9,871 nucleotides of DNA from an uncultured Candidatus Melainabacteria bacterium (lineage in GTDB: Bacteria > Cyanobacteriota > Vampirovibrionia > Gastranaerophilales > Gastranaerophilaceae). Made by a program: the position numbers and the translations under genes. The stretch is taken from positions 1 through 9,871 of the forward strand of contig CALAFU010000008.1 in the NCBI GenBank assembly GCA_937891325.1, given 5' to 3'. Below are positions 1 through 5,701 of the stretch, piece by piece. Under the pieces are notes generated by a model, which was not told where the DNA came from, did not search any database, and saw only the letters and a program-made list of their open reading frames with translations. Positions within the stretch are counted from its first letter, which is position 1; each line of letters starts with the position of its first letter.

Positions 1-2
1 TT

Positions 3-251
3 GGTTCCAAAATTTGGCTGGAAGCTTTTGTTCCTCAAACAGATGGTTCAGTTAAAGTGTATAACTCAATTGTTCAAGGTTCAGTTGAACAGGATACTTC
101 AGTTTGGGAAGGCGATTCTGGCGTGAAACCTCTAAAAGCTGTATTGCCTGTCGATGTCCAAACAACTGACGATATTGAAGTTAAGGTTCATTTCCATTGG
201 TATGATAGCATTGGCTATACATATCTAGATCCGGAATTACATCTCGACTAA
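3..251 (+). CDS. 3' end of a phage structural-type protein (partial)
   Basis: The open frame runs in from the left edge and stops with TAA at 249-251, leaving about 82 C-terminal residues. A GTG at 57 could start a shorter ORF, but the frame is open all the way to the edge, so this is read as a truncated gene. The fragment has alternating hydrophobic and polar residues (for example KVHFHWYDSIGY), suggesting a beta-sandwich-like end of a tail or fibre protein. I see no signal peptide, membrane segment or catalytic motif. The stop is followed by a strong hairpin at 258-285. The assignment to tail structure is inference from the fibre-rich neighbourhood; I do not recognise the family. Confidence 0.65.
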   Translation, partial: GSKIWLEAFVPQTDGSVKVYNSIVQGSVEQDTSVWEGDSGVKPLKAVLPVDVQTTDDIEVKVHFHWYDSIGYTYLDPELHLD

Positions 252-257
252 AACAGC

Positions 258-285
258 AAAAGCGGGGTTTAAAACCCCGCTTTTT
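258..285. terminator. Bidirectional intrinsic terminator
   Basis: GCGGGG (262-267) pairs with CCCCGC (275-280) around a 7-base loop. The stem is flanked by A's on the left and a T run (281-285) on the right, so it reads as a rho-independent terminator on both strands. It sits between the stops of the convergent genes 3-251 and 284-901. Confidence 0.85.
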
Positions 286-901
286 ATATTGCTGTAACTT
301 TTACGTATCCACCTAGTGCTGGATATGATGCACTGTTTTGACCAGCATTATTATATCCTGAAGCACCCGGACCTGTTTGAGTATTGTCGAATGTCGAAAC
401 TGTTCTGGTTGAGCCTGGTGCAACCCATGAATCATAAATAGCAAACCAATGGCCATTCGCCGGTGTGTTGTTACTAATTATTTGAAAATCTGTCCATAAA
501 GACGTATCGAAACCACCTGTTGAATAACCAACAGCTTTTGTTCCATCCCCAACTTTACCGGAATTAAAAGCAGAACCAACTTGTTGTAGATTTCCTTGAG
601 GTGCTATAAATATATTTGAAGAATAGTCTGGTAGAGTTCCTACTCCTGAAGCAGCGCCTTCATGTGTCGGCGCTGGTAAAGATCCATTACCGAAATTTGT
701 ATTATCACCGCCGTTACCAACAAAAATATATAATTTCTGCCCAACAGTTTTTGGTTTAATCCTGATAACTCCACAACCTGAACCACTTGCTGTCGAACGT
801 GACCAATAAACCTTATAACGTTTATCACTATGTTTGTTTAAACGGTTGTTTCTATTATGTTTTTTGATGTTGTTATTTAAAAAGTTTCCAACGTTAATCA
901 T
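284..901 (-). CDS. Glycine-rich tail adhesin, C-terminal part of a split gene
   Basis: A 205-residue ORF starting at ATG 901, with AAGGA about 9 bases upstream. That ribosome site overlaps the stop of the upstream ORF 914-1165, so the two look translationally coupled. Residues 1-33 are Asn/Lys/Arg-rich (NNIKKHNRNNRLNKH) and unlike the rest. From about residue 36 the protein is a glycine-rich domain: STASGSGCGVIRIKP aligns with NAAGGSGACAAGTIKLA of the 1324-1986 product, and the final GPGASGYNN...GGYVKV aligns with that protein's SPGASVYGG...LGYFIF. Such domains occur in phage distal fibre or adhesin proteins. The protein seems to lack a proper N-terminus, which is found in the neighbouring ORF. 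It may be a broken gene or a genuinely two-part protein. Confidence 0.6.
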   Translation of the reverse strand: MINVGNFLNNNIKKHNRNNRLNKHSDKRYKVYWSRSTASGSGCGVIRIKPKTVGQKLYIFVGNGGDNTNFGNGSLPAPTHEGAASGVGTLPDYSSNIFIAPQGNLQQVGSAFNSGKVGDGTKAVGYSTGGFDTSLWTDFQIISNNTPANGHWFAIYDSWVAPGSTRTVSTFDNTQTGPGASGYNNAGQNSASYPALGGYVKVTAI

Positions 902-913
902 TCAATAATTCCT

Positions 914-1165
914 TTATAAATCGATTGCAGCACCTACAACTGGTGAACCCCCACCAACAATTACAATCTCTATCATTTGAGCTGTTGGCAGAATTAATTC
1001 ATATTTTGTGCCGCCACCACCGCCGTTTGTTCCATATTTTTCAAACAGAATTGTACCTGTTGGTAATGCTTTTTGATAAAGTAACGTTGAACCTTGATAA
1101 ATTTGAGAAATAGTTTTATCGCCTAATGTAATCAATGGCATTTCTTTTCCGTCATAAACAATCAT
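914..1165 (-). CDS. Glycine-rich tail adhesin, N-terminal part of a split gene
   Basis: An 83-residue ORF from ATG 1165. A GTG at 1174 would add three residues, but the ATG aligns with the start of the paralogue (MIVYDGK versus MSIYKGK) and has AGAAAG upstream. The segment KTISQIYQGSTLLYQKALP matches KTIEKICKGSTIIYENKLP of the 1324-1986 product. This kind of short beta motif is common at the start of phage tail structural proteins. The ORF ends at TAA 914-916, just after a glycine-rich stretch (VGGGSPVVGAA), exactly where the paralogue continues into its glycine-rich domain. The continuation is encoded after a 12-base gap in 284-901. It is probably the 5' part of an interrupted adhesin gene; on its own it would lack the adhesin body. 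Confidence 0.6.
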   Translation of the reverse strand: MIVYDGKEMPLITLGDKTISQIYQGSTLLYQKALPTGTILFEKYGTNGGGGGTKYELILPTAQMIEIVIVGGGSPVVGAAIDL

Positions 1166-1182
1166 ATGAAACACTTTCTAGT

Positions 1183-1198
1183 AACTAAATATTTAGTT
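1183..1198. repeat. 16-bp perfect palindrome upstream of the split adhesin
   Basis: AACTAAAT followed directly by ATTTAGTT. It lies 17 bases upstream of the ATG at 1165 on the minus strand, where a dimeric regulator or a promoter-overlapping site could act. The role is inferred from symmetry and position only. Confidence 0.5.
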
Positions 1199-1230
1199 GC
1201 ATAAAATTACAACTAAAAGGAAGAACATGT

Positions 1231-1276
1231 AGTCGTACGACTCAAATCTTATTTTTACAAATATTAAGTCGTACGA
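1231..1276. repeat. Two AGTCGTACGA palindromic sites, possible operators
   Basis: AGTCGTACGACT at 1231-1242 is a perfect 12-bp palindrome. AGTCGTACGA recurs at 1267-1276, with its central TCGTACGA also self-complementary. The copies are 36 bp apart, about 3.4 helical turns, in the gap between two divergent paralogous adhesin genes. The right copy overlaps the -35/spacer of the candidate promoter at 1264-1292. This is a typical arrangement for cooperative binding by a dimeric regulator; no regulator gene is identified in the window. Confidence 0.5.
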
Positions 1277-1292
1277 AACTTTGTTCTATAAT
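1264..1292 (+). promoter_or_regulatory. Candidate promoter for 1324-1986
   Basis: A perfect -10 TATAAT lies at 1287-1292, within a longer palindrome CTATAATTATAG (1286-1297). At 17-bp spacing the -35 is only TTAAGT (3 of 6 matches), overlapping the palindromic site at 1267-1276. A good -10 with a poor -35 and a symmetric site would suit an activator-dependent promoter. Because the -10 is palindromic, leftward initiation towards the split adhesin is also possible. Confidence 0.45.
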
Positions 1293-1323
1293 TATAGTTT
1301 AATTGTTATTTGTGTTTAGTGTT

Positions 1324-1986
1324 ATGTCAATTTATAAAGGTAAAATCAAGCAAAATATAATATGTGAAGGTTTGAAAACAATTGAAAAGATCTGCAAAGG
1401 TTCAACAATTATATATGAAAATAAGTTACCTGCTGGCCAAATTTTAGTTGAAACATCAACGCCAGGAACATATACATTAACAATTCCTAAAACACAAAAC
1501 TATTATTTTATTGCAGTCGGCGCTTGTGGCGGTAGTGCATTGGGCGGTTCTGGGCACTATACAAATTGTAATGCTGCTGGTGGTTCTGGCGCATGTGCAG
1601 CTGGAACAATTAAATTAGCAAAAGGCACTATTGTCACTTATGTTGTAGGTGCATTAGGTGCAAATAACTCTGGGTACTCTGTCGGAAACTATCCGGCAAA
1701 AGCAGGTGGTGCATCGTCAGTTTCAATTCCTGGAAATTCTATAGCAACAGCGAACGGTGGTGGCGGTGCAATTGCACATATTCATACTTCACCAACAAGA
1801 ACGCCATGTGCAGGTGGAACATATGCATTTGGGTCTGGTGTAACCGTAGACACATCTATAACTAAAAATGGCAACTCTGGTGTAAATGACTCCCCTGGCG
1901 CATCTGTTTACGGTGGTCATGGTAAAGGTAACCAAACAGGTACAACAAACGGTACACTTGGGTATTTTATTTTTAAAACAGCATGA
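1324..1986 (+). CDS. Glycine-rich tail fibre adhesin-like protein
   Basis: A 220-residue protein if started at ATG 1324. An upstream TTG at 1303 would add seven hydrophobic residues (MLFVFSV), but ATG matches the start of the paralogue 914-1165. No good ribosome site is visible ahead of either start. Residues about 18-41 (KTIEKICKGSTIIYENKLPAGQIL) form the short N-terminal motif shared with the split adhesin. After a strand-rich segment, residues about 65-215 are a glycine/serine-rich domain (GACGGSALGGSG, ANGGGGAIAH, GGHGKGNQTG) ending in LGYFIFKTA. This resembles glycine-rich phage tail adhesins that bind the host surface. It contains several cysteines (ACGGS, YTNCNAAG, GACAAG, TPCAGG), unusual for this domain type. 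It ends in TGA, so TGA is a normal stop here. Receptor specificity cannot be read from sequence. Confidence 0.7.
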   Translation: MSIYKGKIKQNIICEGLKTIEKICKGSTIIYENKLPAGQILVETSTPGTYTLTIPKTQNYYFIAVGACGGSALGGSGHYTNCNAAGGSGACAAGTIKLAKGTIVTYVVGALGANNSGYSVGNYPAKAGGASSVSIPGNSIATANGGGGAIAHIHTSPTRTPCAGGTYAFGSGVTVDTSITKNGNSGVNDSPGASVYGGHGKGNQTGTTNGTLGYFIFKTA

Positions 1987-1990
1987 CAAC

Positions 1991-2013
1991 TTGTACGGAT
2001 TAGCAATTTAAAA
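1991..2013 (+). promoter_or_regulatory. TTGTACGG intergenic element, copy 1
   Basis: TTGTACGG, then ATTAGC, then AATTTAAAA, 154 bases ahead of the 2145 gene. A near-identical string lies at 4169-4190 ahead of the 4241 gene; the two differ by one gap and a few bases. Neither copy has a convincing -10 at the normal distance, so this may be a phage-specific regulatory site rather than a sigma70 promoter. Confidence 0.4.
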
Positions 2014-2038
2014 CACAAACGGCTTTTGCTTTTAAGAC

Positions 2039-2080
2039 TTGGTAAATAAAAAATTTTACCATTGGTTTGTAAATTTTACC
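2039..2080. repeat. Repeated GGTAAA / AAATTTTACC sites
   Basis: AAATTTTACC occurs at 2051-2060 and 2071-2080, exactly 20 bp apart. GGTAAA at 2041-2046 is the inverted half, pairing with TTTACC at 2055-2060. The right copy abuts the candidate -35 at 2081. This could be a tandem operator or a 5' structure in front of the 2145 gene. Confidence 0.4.
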
Positions 2081-2109
2081 TTGCCAATTTCTTTTAAATT
2101 TGCTAAACT
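2081..2109 (+). promoter_or_regulatory. Candidate promoter for 2145-3077
   Basis: TTGCCA (2081-2086), a 17-bp spacer, then TAAACT (2104-2109); each box matches the sigma70 consensus at 4 of 6 positions. TATACA at 2113-2118 is an alternative -10. The start codon is 35 bases downstream, with TAATAGG (2131-2137) as ribosome site. Confidence 0.4.
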
Positions 2110-2144
2110 TAATATACAAAAATAACAAACTAATAGGTTTCTAA

Positions 2145-3077
2145 ATGGTAACAAAAAAAGATTTGGAATTACTTCCTTCTAACATTAAACATCAAGTTGA
2201 AAAATGTTTGCAGTTTGAAGAAGATTGTAAAAAGCAAGATGAAATTGAATTTCGTGAATTCGCACGATCACACAATAATCTTTCTGCAAGTGATTTTGTT
2301 TTACAATACTATAATACAACAAAAAAAGTATTGTCTGATGAACGTTTGTTTTGGTACTTGCAAGTTTATGGAACAAACACATATGGTGCTAGTGTAGCTA
2401 AATTTGTATTAGACAATACAGATTTAAATGATATTCATGTTCCTGTAAATGAAAACAAACCAAAAGAATGTTTGAAAGAATTTAAGGATCCTGTTATAGC
2501 ACCTTATGAAATTACATGCACATGTGAACAGCCTTCTATTACTGTTCATAATGAAACATGTAAATGTTGTGAGGTGTTTCCTGAATTACTTGAAGACAGC
2601 AACACCTTTCAACAGTTTAGTAATAAAGAAAATTCTAAAGATGATAATGAATTGTTTCAATTGTCAAAAGCTGTTTATCAAGCTTGCAAGATGTATGAAA
2701 ACAAATCAATTACATCTTTAATTTTGTTTGATATACTTTATGAAAAAGATGAATCTAAAAGCATTGATGATAGTGATAACTACAAATTCATTGTAGAATT
2801 AATTAAAACAATGTCATCATACGGCATCATTAAAAGGAAAAGTTTGACATTTAAGATTGTTGATAATTTATTCACTTTTGATCGTGTAAAGAATTGTATT
2901 GTTAAGACATGTTGCTATTCCAATTTGTTTACAAATGAAGAAAAGATTAACTATTTGCAAGCAATGAAAACGTTGAATGTAATGGAATTGAGTCGATTGT
3001 TTAAGCAAGCTCATGAAAAAACTTCTGAACTTTTGGAAAGTCTAGGACTTAAGAAAAAGCGAACTAAAAAGAATTAA
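2145..3077 (+). CDS. Unknown phage protein with a cysteine cluster
   Basis: A 310-residue, mostly helical-looking protein that I do not recognise. It starts at ATG 2145 with TAATAGG seven bases upstream. The N-terminal half is charged and rich in helix-forming residues. Residues 125-142 hold a cluster C-x-C-x11-C-x-C-C (CTC...CKCC) that could bind zinc or another metal. Residues about 185-245 (KSITSLILFDIL... YGIIKRKSLTFKIV) could be a small helical domain. A second cysteine group is KTCCYS at 255-258. The C-terminus is strongly basic (KKKRTKKN), which might contact nucleic acid. It has its own candidate promoter and is closed by the hairpin at 3091-3122, so it behaves as a single-gene unit. 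It could be a virion protein or an early accessory protein; the evidence does not decide. Confidence 0.7.
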   Translation: MVTKKDLELLPSNIKHQVEKCLQFEEDCKKQDEIEFREFARSHNNLSASDFVLQYYNTTKKVLSDERLFWYLQVYGTNTYGASVAKFVLDNTDLNDIHVPVNENKPKECLKEFKDPVIAPYEITCTCEQPSITVHNETCKCCEVFPELLEDSNTFQQFSNKENSKDDNELFQLSKAVYQACKMYENKSITSLILFDILYEKDESKSIDDSDNYKFIVELIKTMSSYGIIKRKSLTFKIVDNLFTFDRVKNCIVKTCCYSNLFTNEEKINYLQAMKTLNVMELSRLFKQAHEKTSELLESLGLKKKRTKKN

Positions 3078-3090
3078 TTGGAAAAATTTC

Positions 3091-3122
3091 AGCGGGTAGT
3101 TTTGTTACTACCCGCTTTTCTT
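3091..3122. terminator. Intrinsic terminator between convergent genes
   Basis: GCGGGTAGT (3092-3100) pairs perfectly with ACTACCCGC (3107-3115) around TTTGTT. It is followed by TTTTCTTTT on the plus strand; on the minus strand the stem is followed by a weaker T-rich stretch. It serves the 2145 gene and probably the facing 3123 gene. Confidence 0.85.
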
Positions 3123-3341
3123 TTATATTGCTAATTTAAACTCTGGTGACTTTATCGCTGAAATAAAATCTGGAAATTGTTTTACAACCGGCTCTATCAT
3201 TTCGTTTTTTCTACACATGCAAGTTAACCCATTGCTATATAGGTAAAAACAAAACTCTTCTGAAACTTTAGTTATCAAGAATCTTTCACCACAAAAGGTT
3301 TCTCGTAACTGGAATGCTTTAGGGAGTGCTGATTTAGACAT
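3123..3341 (-). CDS. Small hypothetical phage protein
   Basis: A 72-residue ORF from ATG 3341, with AAGGTG about eight bases upstream (a good site), ending at TAA next to the shared terminator. The middle looks like beta strands (RFLITKVSEEFCFYLYS), followed by a CMCRKNEMIEPVV segment with two close cysteines and a short helical C-terminus. I do not recognise it. It has no membrane segment or signal peptide. It is read in the same direction as the exonuclease-like gene 3508-4080, 166 bases downstream of that gene's stop, and might be co-transcribed with it because no terminator is obvious between them. Its coding status rests on the ribosome site, the clean gene boundaries and the fit to the terminator. 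Confidence 0.6.
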   Translation of the reverse strand: MSKSALPKAFQLRETFCGERFLITKVSEEFCFYLYSNGLTCMCRKNEMIEPVVKQFPDFISAIKSPEFKLAI

Positions 3342-3507
3342 GGGATTTCACCTTGTTCATAGTTGCACGGACTTTTTCAAGAACATTAATTAGACATTGC
3401 TGCTTTTACAGACTTAATGTATGGCTAAAGAATTCAATGCAACTGTTGACAACAAACTACAATTAAACGTAATTATTTAATTTGACAAAATTTAAACAAA
3501 ATTTTCA
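3342..3507. other. Intergenic gap between two minus-strand genes
   Basis: It contains TTGCACGGACTTTTTCAAG (3363-3381), a diverged possible third copy of the TTGTACGG element in plus orientation. It also holds a 19-codon ATG ORF (3421-3480) without a ribosome site, and two TTGACA hexamers on the plus strand (3446-3451, 3482-3487) with no proper -10 partner. No terminator hairpin was seen. Confidence 0.35.
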
Positions 3508-4080
3508 TTAACTTGTCGACAATTTATTGTATAGCATAAACAATAAACGTACTTGCTTAAAGCAAGAATTATCTAAAGGTGTAGGAAGTTCAAATGCTGT
3601 ACAAATTGTATTAAATTTGAAATCAGGAATGGTTGGGCGAATGTCTAGCAATAAAATGTTTGCCATTTGCATTACATCTAACGCAGGTGAATAGAAGTAA
3701 TCAAAAAATCGATTATGTTTGTTTCCTGATTCATCAACAACTGTTCCATGTTTTTTAAACATATTCAATAAAAAGTCATAAACAAATGATGCATTATACG
3801 CAACAATCATAAACTTTTCATCAGGTACAGTGTGTTTATTCAAAAACTTTTCAATATGGTTAAATGCAAATTCTTGCGGAATATATTGTTGAATTGTTTC
3901 TTGCTTTTCATTGTTAATTTCTAGCGCTTTTGAATCGAACTCAACTTCACCAGGATTCATTTTAGTAAACATTTGATCTATTGCACGACCATCTTTTACT
4001 GCAAGCATTGCTATTTCAGTTATCCCATGTTTCCATGGAATAGTGCCGGTTGTCTTTATTGAGATAAAAATTTTAATCAT
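3508..4080 (-). CDS. DnaQ-fold exonuclease-like protein lacking catalytic residues
   Basis: A 190-residue protein of the length and motif order of DEDD 3'-5' exonucleases (DNA polymerase III epsilon/DnaQ, exonuclease X, phage exonucleases). Motif I, normally FIDIETTG, reads FISIKTTG (residues 5-12), so the metal-binding Asp and Glu are Ser7 and Lys9. Motif II, normally NAxFD, reads NASFV (96-100), so the Asp is Val100. The following ALDVMQMANIL (133-143) matches the usual xDTxxxAR strand, and FNTICTAFEL (156-165) the usual kLxxLcxxfgi helix. Motif III (HxAxxD) is not visible in LDNSCFKQVRLLFML. The fold is therefore kept while all expected catalytic residues are replaced. A role in DNA binding, inhibition or structure is inference. 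The reading frame is intact, arguing against simple decay. It has a well-formed promoter (4119-4147) but only a weak ribosome site. Confidence 0.75.
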   Translation of the reverse strand: MIKIFISIKTTGTIPWKHGITEIAMLAVKDGRAIDQMFTKMNPGEVEFDSKALEINNEKQETIQQYIPQEFAFNHIEKFLNKHTVPDEKFMIVAYNASFVYDFLLNMFKKHGTVVDESGNKHNRFFDYFYSPALDVMQMANILLLDIRPTIPDFKFNTICTAFELPTPLDNSCFKQVRLLFMLYNKLSTS

Positions 4081-4101
4081 TTAGTTTTCTAACTGTTAAT
4101 T

Positions 4102-4162
4102 GTTTGAACGCGAAATAAACTATAACATAAAGCTTGTTTTATTGCAACATATTTGTTCAAAC
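4102..4162. repeat. Inverted repeat GTTTGAAC / GTTCAAAC
   Basis: GTTTGAAC at 4102-4109 and its exact complement GTTCAAAC at 4155-4162 flank the minus-strand promoter at 4119-4147 in a divergent gap. It could be a pair of half-sites for a looping regulator. Eight bases in AT-rich DNA can also arise by chance. Confidence 0.35.
4119..4147 (-). promoter_or_regulatory. Sigma70-like promoter for 3508-4080
   Basis: Read on the minus strand: TTGCAA (4142-4147), a spacer of exactly 17 bp, then TATAGT (4119-4124, 5 of 6 consensus). The predicted start lies about 30 bases upstream of the ATG at 4080. Confidence 0.6.
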
Positions 4163-4168
4163 TTAAAC

Positions 4169-4190
4169 TTGTACGGGTTGCTATTTAAAT
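4169..4190 (+). promoter_or_regulatory. TTGTACGG intergenic element, copy 2
   Basis: TTGTACGG, then GTTGC, then TATTTAAAT, matching the element at 1991-2013 apart from one missing base and a few changes. It lies about 50 bases upstream of the 4241 start, so it may govern the fibre operon. No -10 is found at standard spacing. Confidence 0.45.
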
Positions 4191-4240
4191 TGGTTCTAAA
4201 AAATTAATAGTGTTACTAAATTAGTTAAAAAGGTGCATAA

Positions 4241-5701
4241 ATGATTGATTTAAGCATTAAGAAACTTCTAGATGTTAAAAAAGATATTCGTGATGCAATT
4301 GAAGAAAAAGGTGTTACAATTGCTGACGATAGCAATTTTGAAGAATATTCAAAACATATTCAAAAAATCTCTGGAAGTGGCGGAAGTGACCTTGAAACTT
4401 CAACATTCAATAATGTTTTGAACAATTCATCTAATAAAGTAAATGTTGAAGATAAAGTCTTTTTGAATCATGTTAATGCTTTAAGTGGTGAAGGGTCCTG
4501 TATCTCTGATAAAGATGATTTTAAAACATCATATCCTAGAATTTTATCCGCAGATGGAAATTTTGTTTATGCACCAAATGCTATGCAACAGTTATCATAC
4601 GTTAAGTTAGACGGTTTAAAAGCTAAAGATTTTTCTACTGTTACACGTACTTTGGGTTTGCGTGATTTGGCATTTGGACCAAATGGTGAATTGTTGACAT
4701 GCAATTTAAGATATACTTCTGGATCCAATACTTCGGAAGAATACCGTTGCGATTCAAGGTATTGGAAAGAATATATTTCTTATCATGCTGGAGGTGGATA
4801 TATAGGTGAAGACATTTACGTCTTGCAATCAGACAATAAAAATTATGTCATTAAAAAAGACCTTGAAACAGGAAAGAATCTAAAACAGTGGTTAATTGAA
4901 GACGTTGATTGGTCTTACGCTAACTATAAAGCTCAATGTATTGCATTGTATGAAAATGATAAATTATATGTTTATGATTTTAAAGCAAATATTGTCGCTA
5001 TAATTGATGAAAATACTGATACAGTTACAAAAGAAAACATTAATGTATCCAAGCTGCAAGAAATTAATATTCGACCTGTTGCTATAACAAACGATCACAA
5101 ATTTATTATTTGTAAAAGTACAAACTCTTCTTCTGAAAGATTACGTTGCATTAGACGTGATTCTATTAACTCTTTTACGGAACTATCAGATTTAGAATCA
5201 GGCAAATTACAAATGCAAAACAAATTTGCTAATCTAAATTATTTGTTCTTTTTTAATCGTTTCAATCAAATTTTATCAATAAAATATCAGCAAAAAGACA
5301 AATACCTAATTTTGCAATATACTGGTTGTGACGAAAACAATTTACCAATTTTTAATGAAATCAAATTGTCAAAACCTGATGCATTTAACAGCGATGAATA
5401 CTCTTTCACATCAGATGATATTCCATTCACTTTTGATGCTACTGGAACAAAAGTTGTGTATGCGTTGCAAAAAAACGATGGCGATTTTAATTATGTTATT
5501 GTACAGTCTTTAGAAGATCGTTCACAGTTTGAGATTGTTGACTCTGATTTATGCAACTCAACAAGTATTCAAGGAATTGTTCAAAAAGCTGCTGAAACAG
5601 GTGCAATGACAAAAGTTAAAGCTTATAAAATGAAAGAAGCTACTGCAACAGTGACAACAAATATCAATGCTGAAATCGAAATCGTTGGGGGAATTCAATA
5701 A
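4241..5701 (+). CDS. Putative tail fibre protein with propeller-like strands
   Basis: A 486-residue protein starting at ATG 4241 with AAAAAGGTG 6-10 bases upstream. Residues 11-43 (DVKKDIRDAIEEKGVTIAD... FEEYSKHIQKI) are a helical motif often seen at the N-terminus or hinge of phage tail fibre and appendage proteins. A flexible SGSGGS linker follows (44-49). The body contains recurring pieces of the form 'small residue-D/N-G-x-hydrophobic strand' (SADGNFVYAP, GPNGELLTC, TNDHKFIIC, DATGTKVVYAL), suggesting a beta-propeller-like domain. The C-terminus (MKEATATVTTNINAEIEIVGG) looks like a small beta unit. The gene overlaps the next start by one base (TAATG), indicating a translationally coupled operon with 5701-7323. 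No enzyme motif was recognised. Fibre function is inferred from the N-terminal motif and neighbours; the propeller call is tentative. Confidence 0.65.
   Translation: MIDLSIKKLLDVKKDIRDAIEEKGVTIADDSNFEEYSKHIQKISGSGGSDLETSTFNNVLNNSSNKVNVEDKVFLNHVNALSGEGSCISDKDDFKTSYPRILSADGNFVYAPNAMQQLSYVKLDGLKAKDFSTVTRTLGLRDLAFGPNGELLTCNLRYTSGSNTSEEYRCDSRYWKEYISYHAGGGYIGEDIYVLQSDNKNYVIKKDLETGKNLKQWLIEDVDWSYANYKAQCIALYENDKLYVYDFKANIVAIIDENTDTVTKENINVSKLQEINIRPVAITNDHKFIICKSTNSSSERLRCIRRDSINSFTELSDLESGKLQMQNKFANLNYLFFFNRFNQILSIKYQQKDKYLILQYTGCDENNLPIFNEIKLSKPDAFNSDEYSFTSDDIPFTFDATGTKVVYALQKNDGDFNYVIVQSLEDRSQFEIVDSDLCNSTSIQGIVQKAAETGAMTKVKAYKMKEATATVTTNINAEIEIVGGIQ

Noticed and set aside
640..828. 62-codon minus-strand ORF in another frame over the adhesin fragment
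   Set aside because: Shadow of the real frame: it has no ribosome site and an irregular composition.
780..960. Programmed translational bypass or group I intron joining the two adhesin ORFs
   Set aside because: No matching take-off and landing codons or intron core structure could be identified by eye; the overlapping ribosome site favours simple re-initiation. Kept only as an alternative in the findings.
1231..1276. Start of a CRISPR array or recombinase inversion site
   Set aside because: Only two short palindromic copies with one spacer, no third repeat, and no invertase or Cas gene in the window.
1303..1323. TTG start giving a seven-residue hydrophobic extension of the adhesin, as a possible signal peptide
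   Set aside because: Too short for a signal peptide, and ATG 1324 aligns with the paralogue start.
3421..3480. 19-codon plus-strand ORF beginning MAKEFNATVDNK, downstream of the diverged TTGCACGG element
   Set aside because: No ribosome site, very short, and no recognised family; it could be a gene remnant but cannot be supported as a CDS.
3446..3487. Two TTGACA hexamers on the plus strand as promoters
   Set aside because: Neither has a plausible -10 at 16-18 bp, and they would drive only antisense transcription into the exonuclease-like gene.
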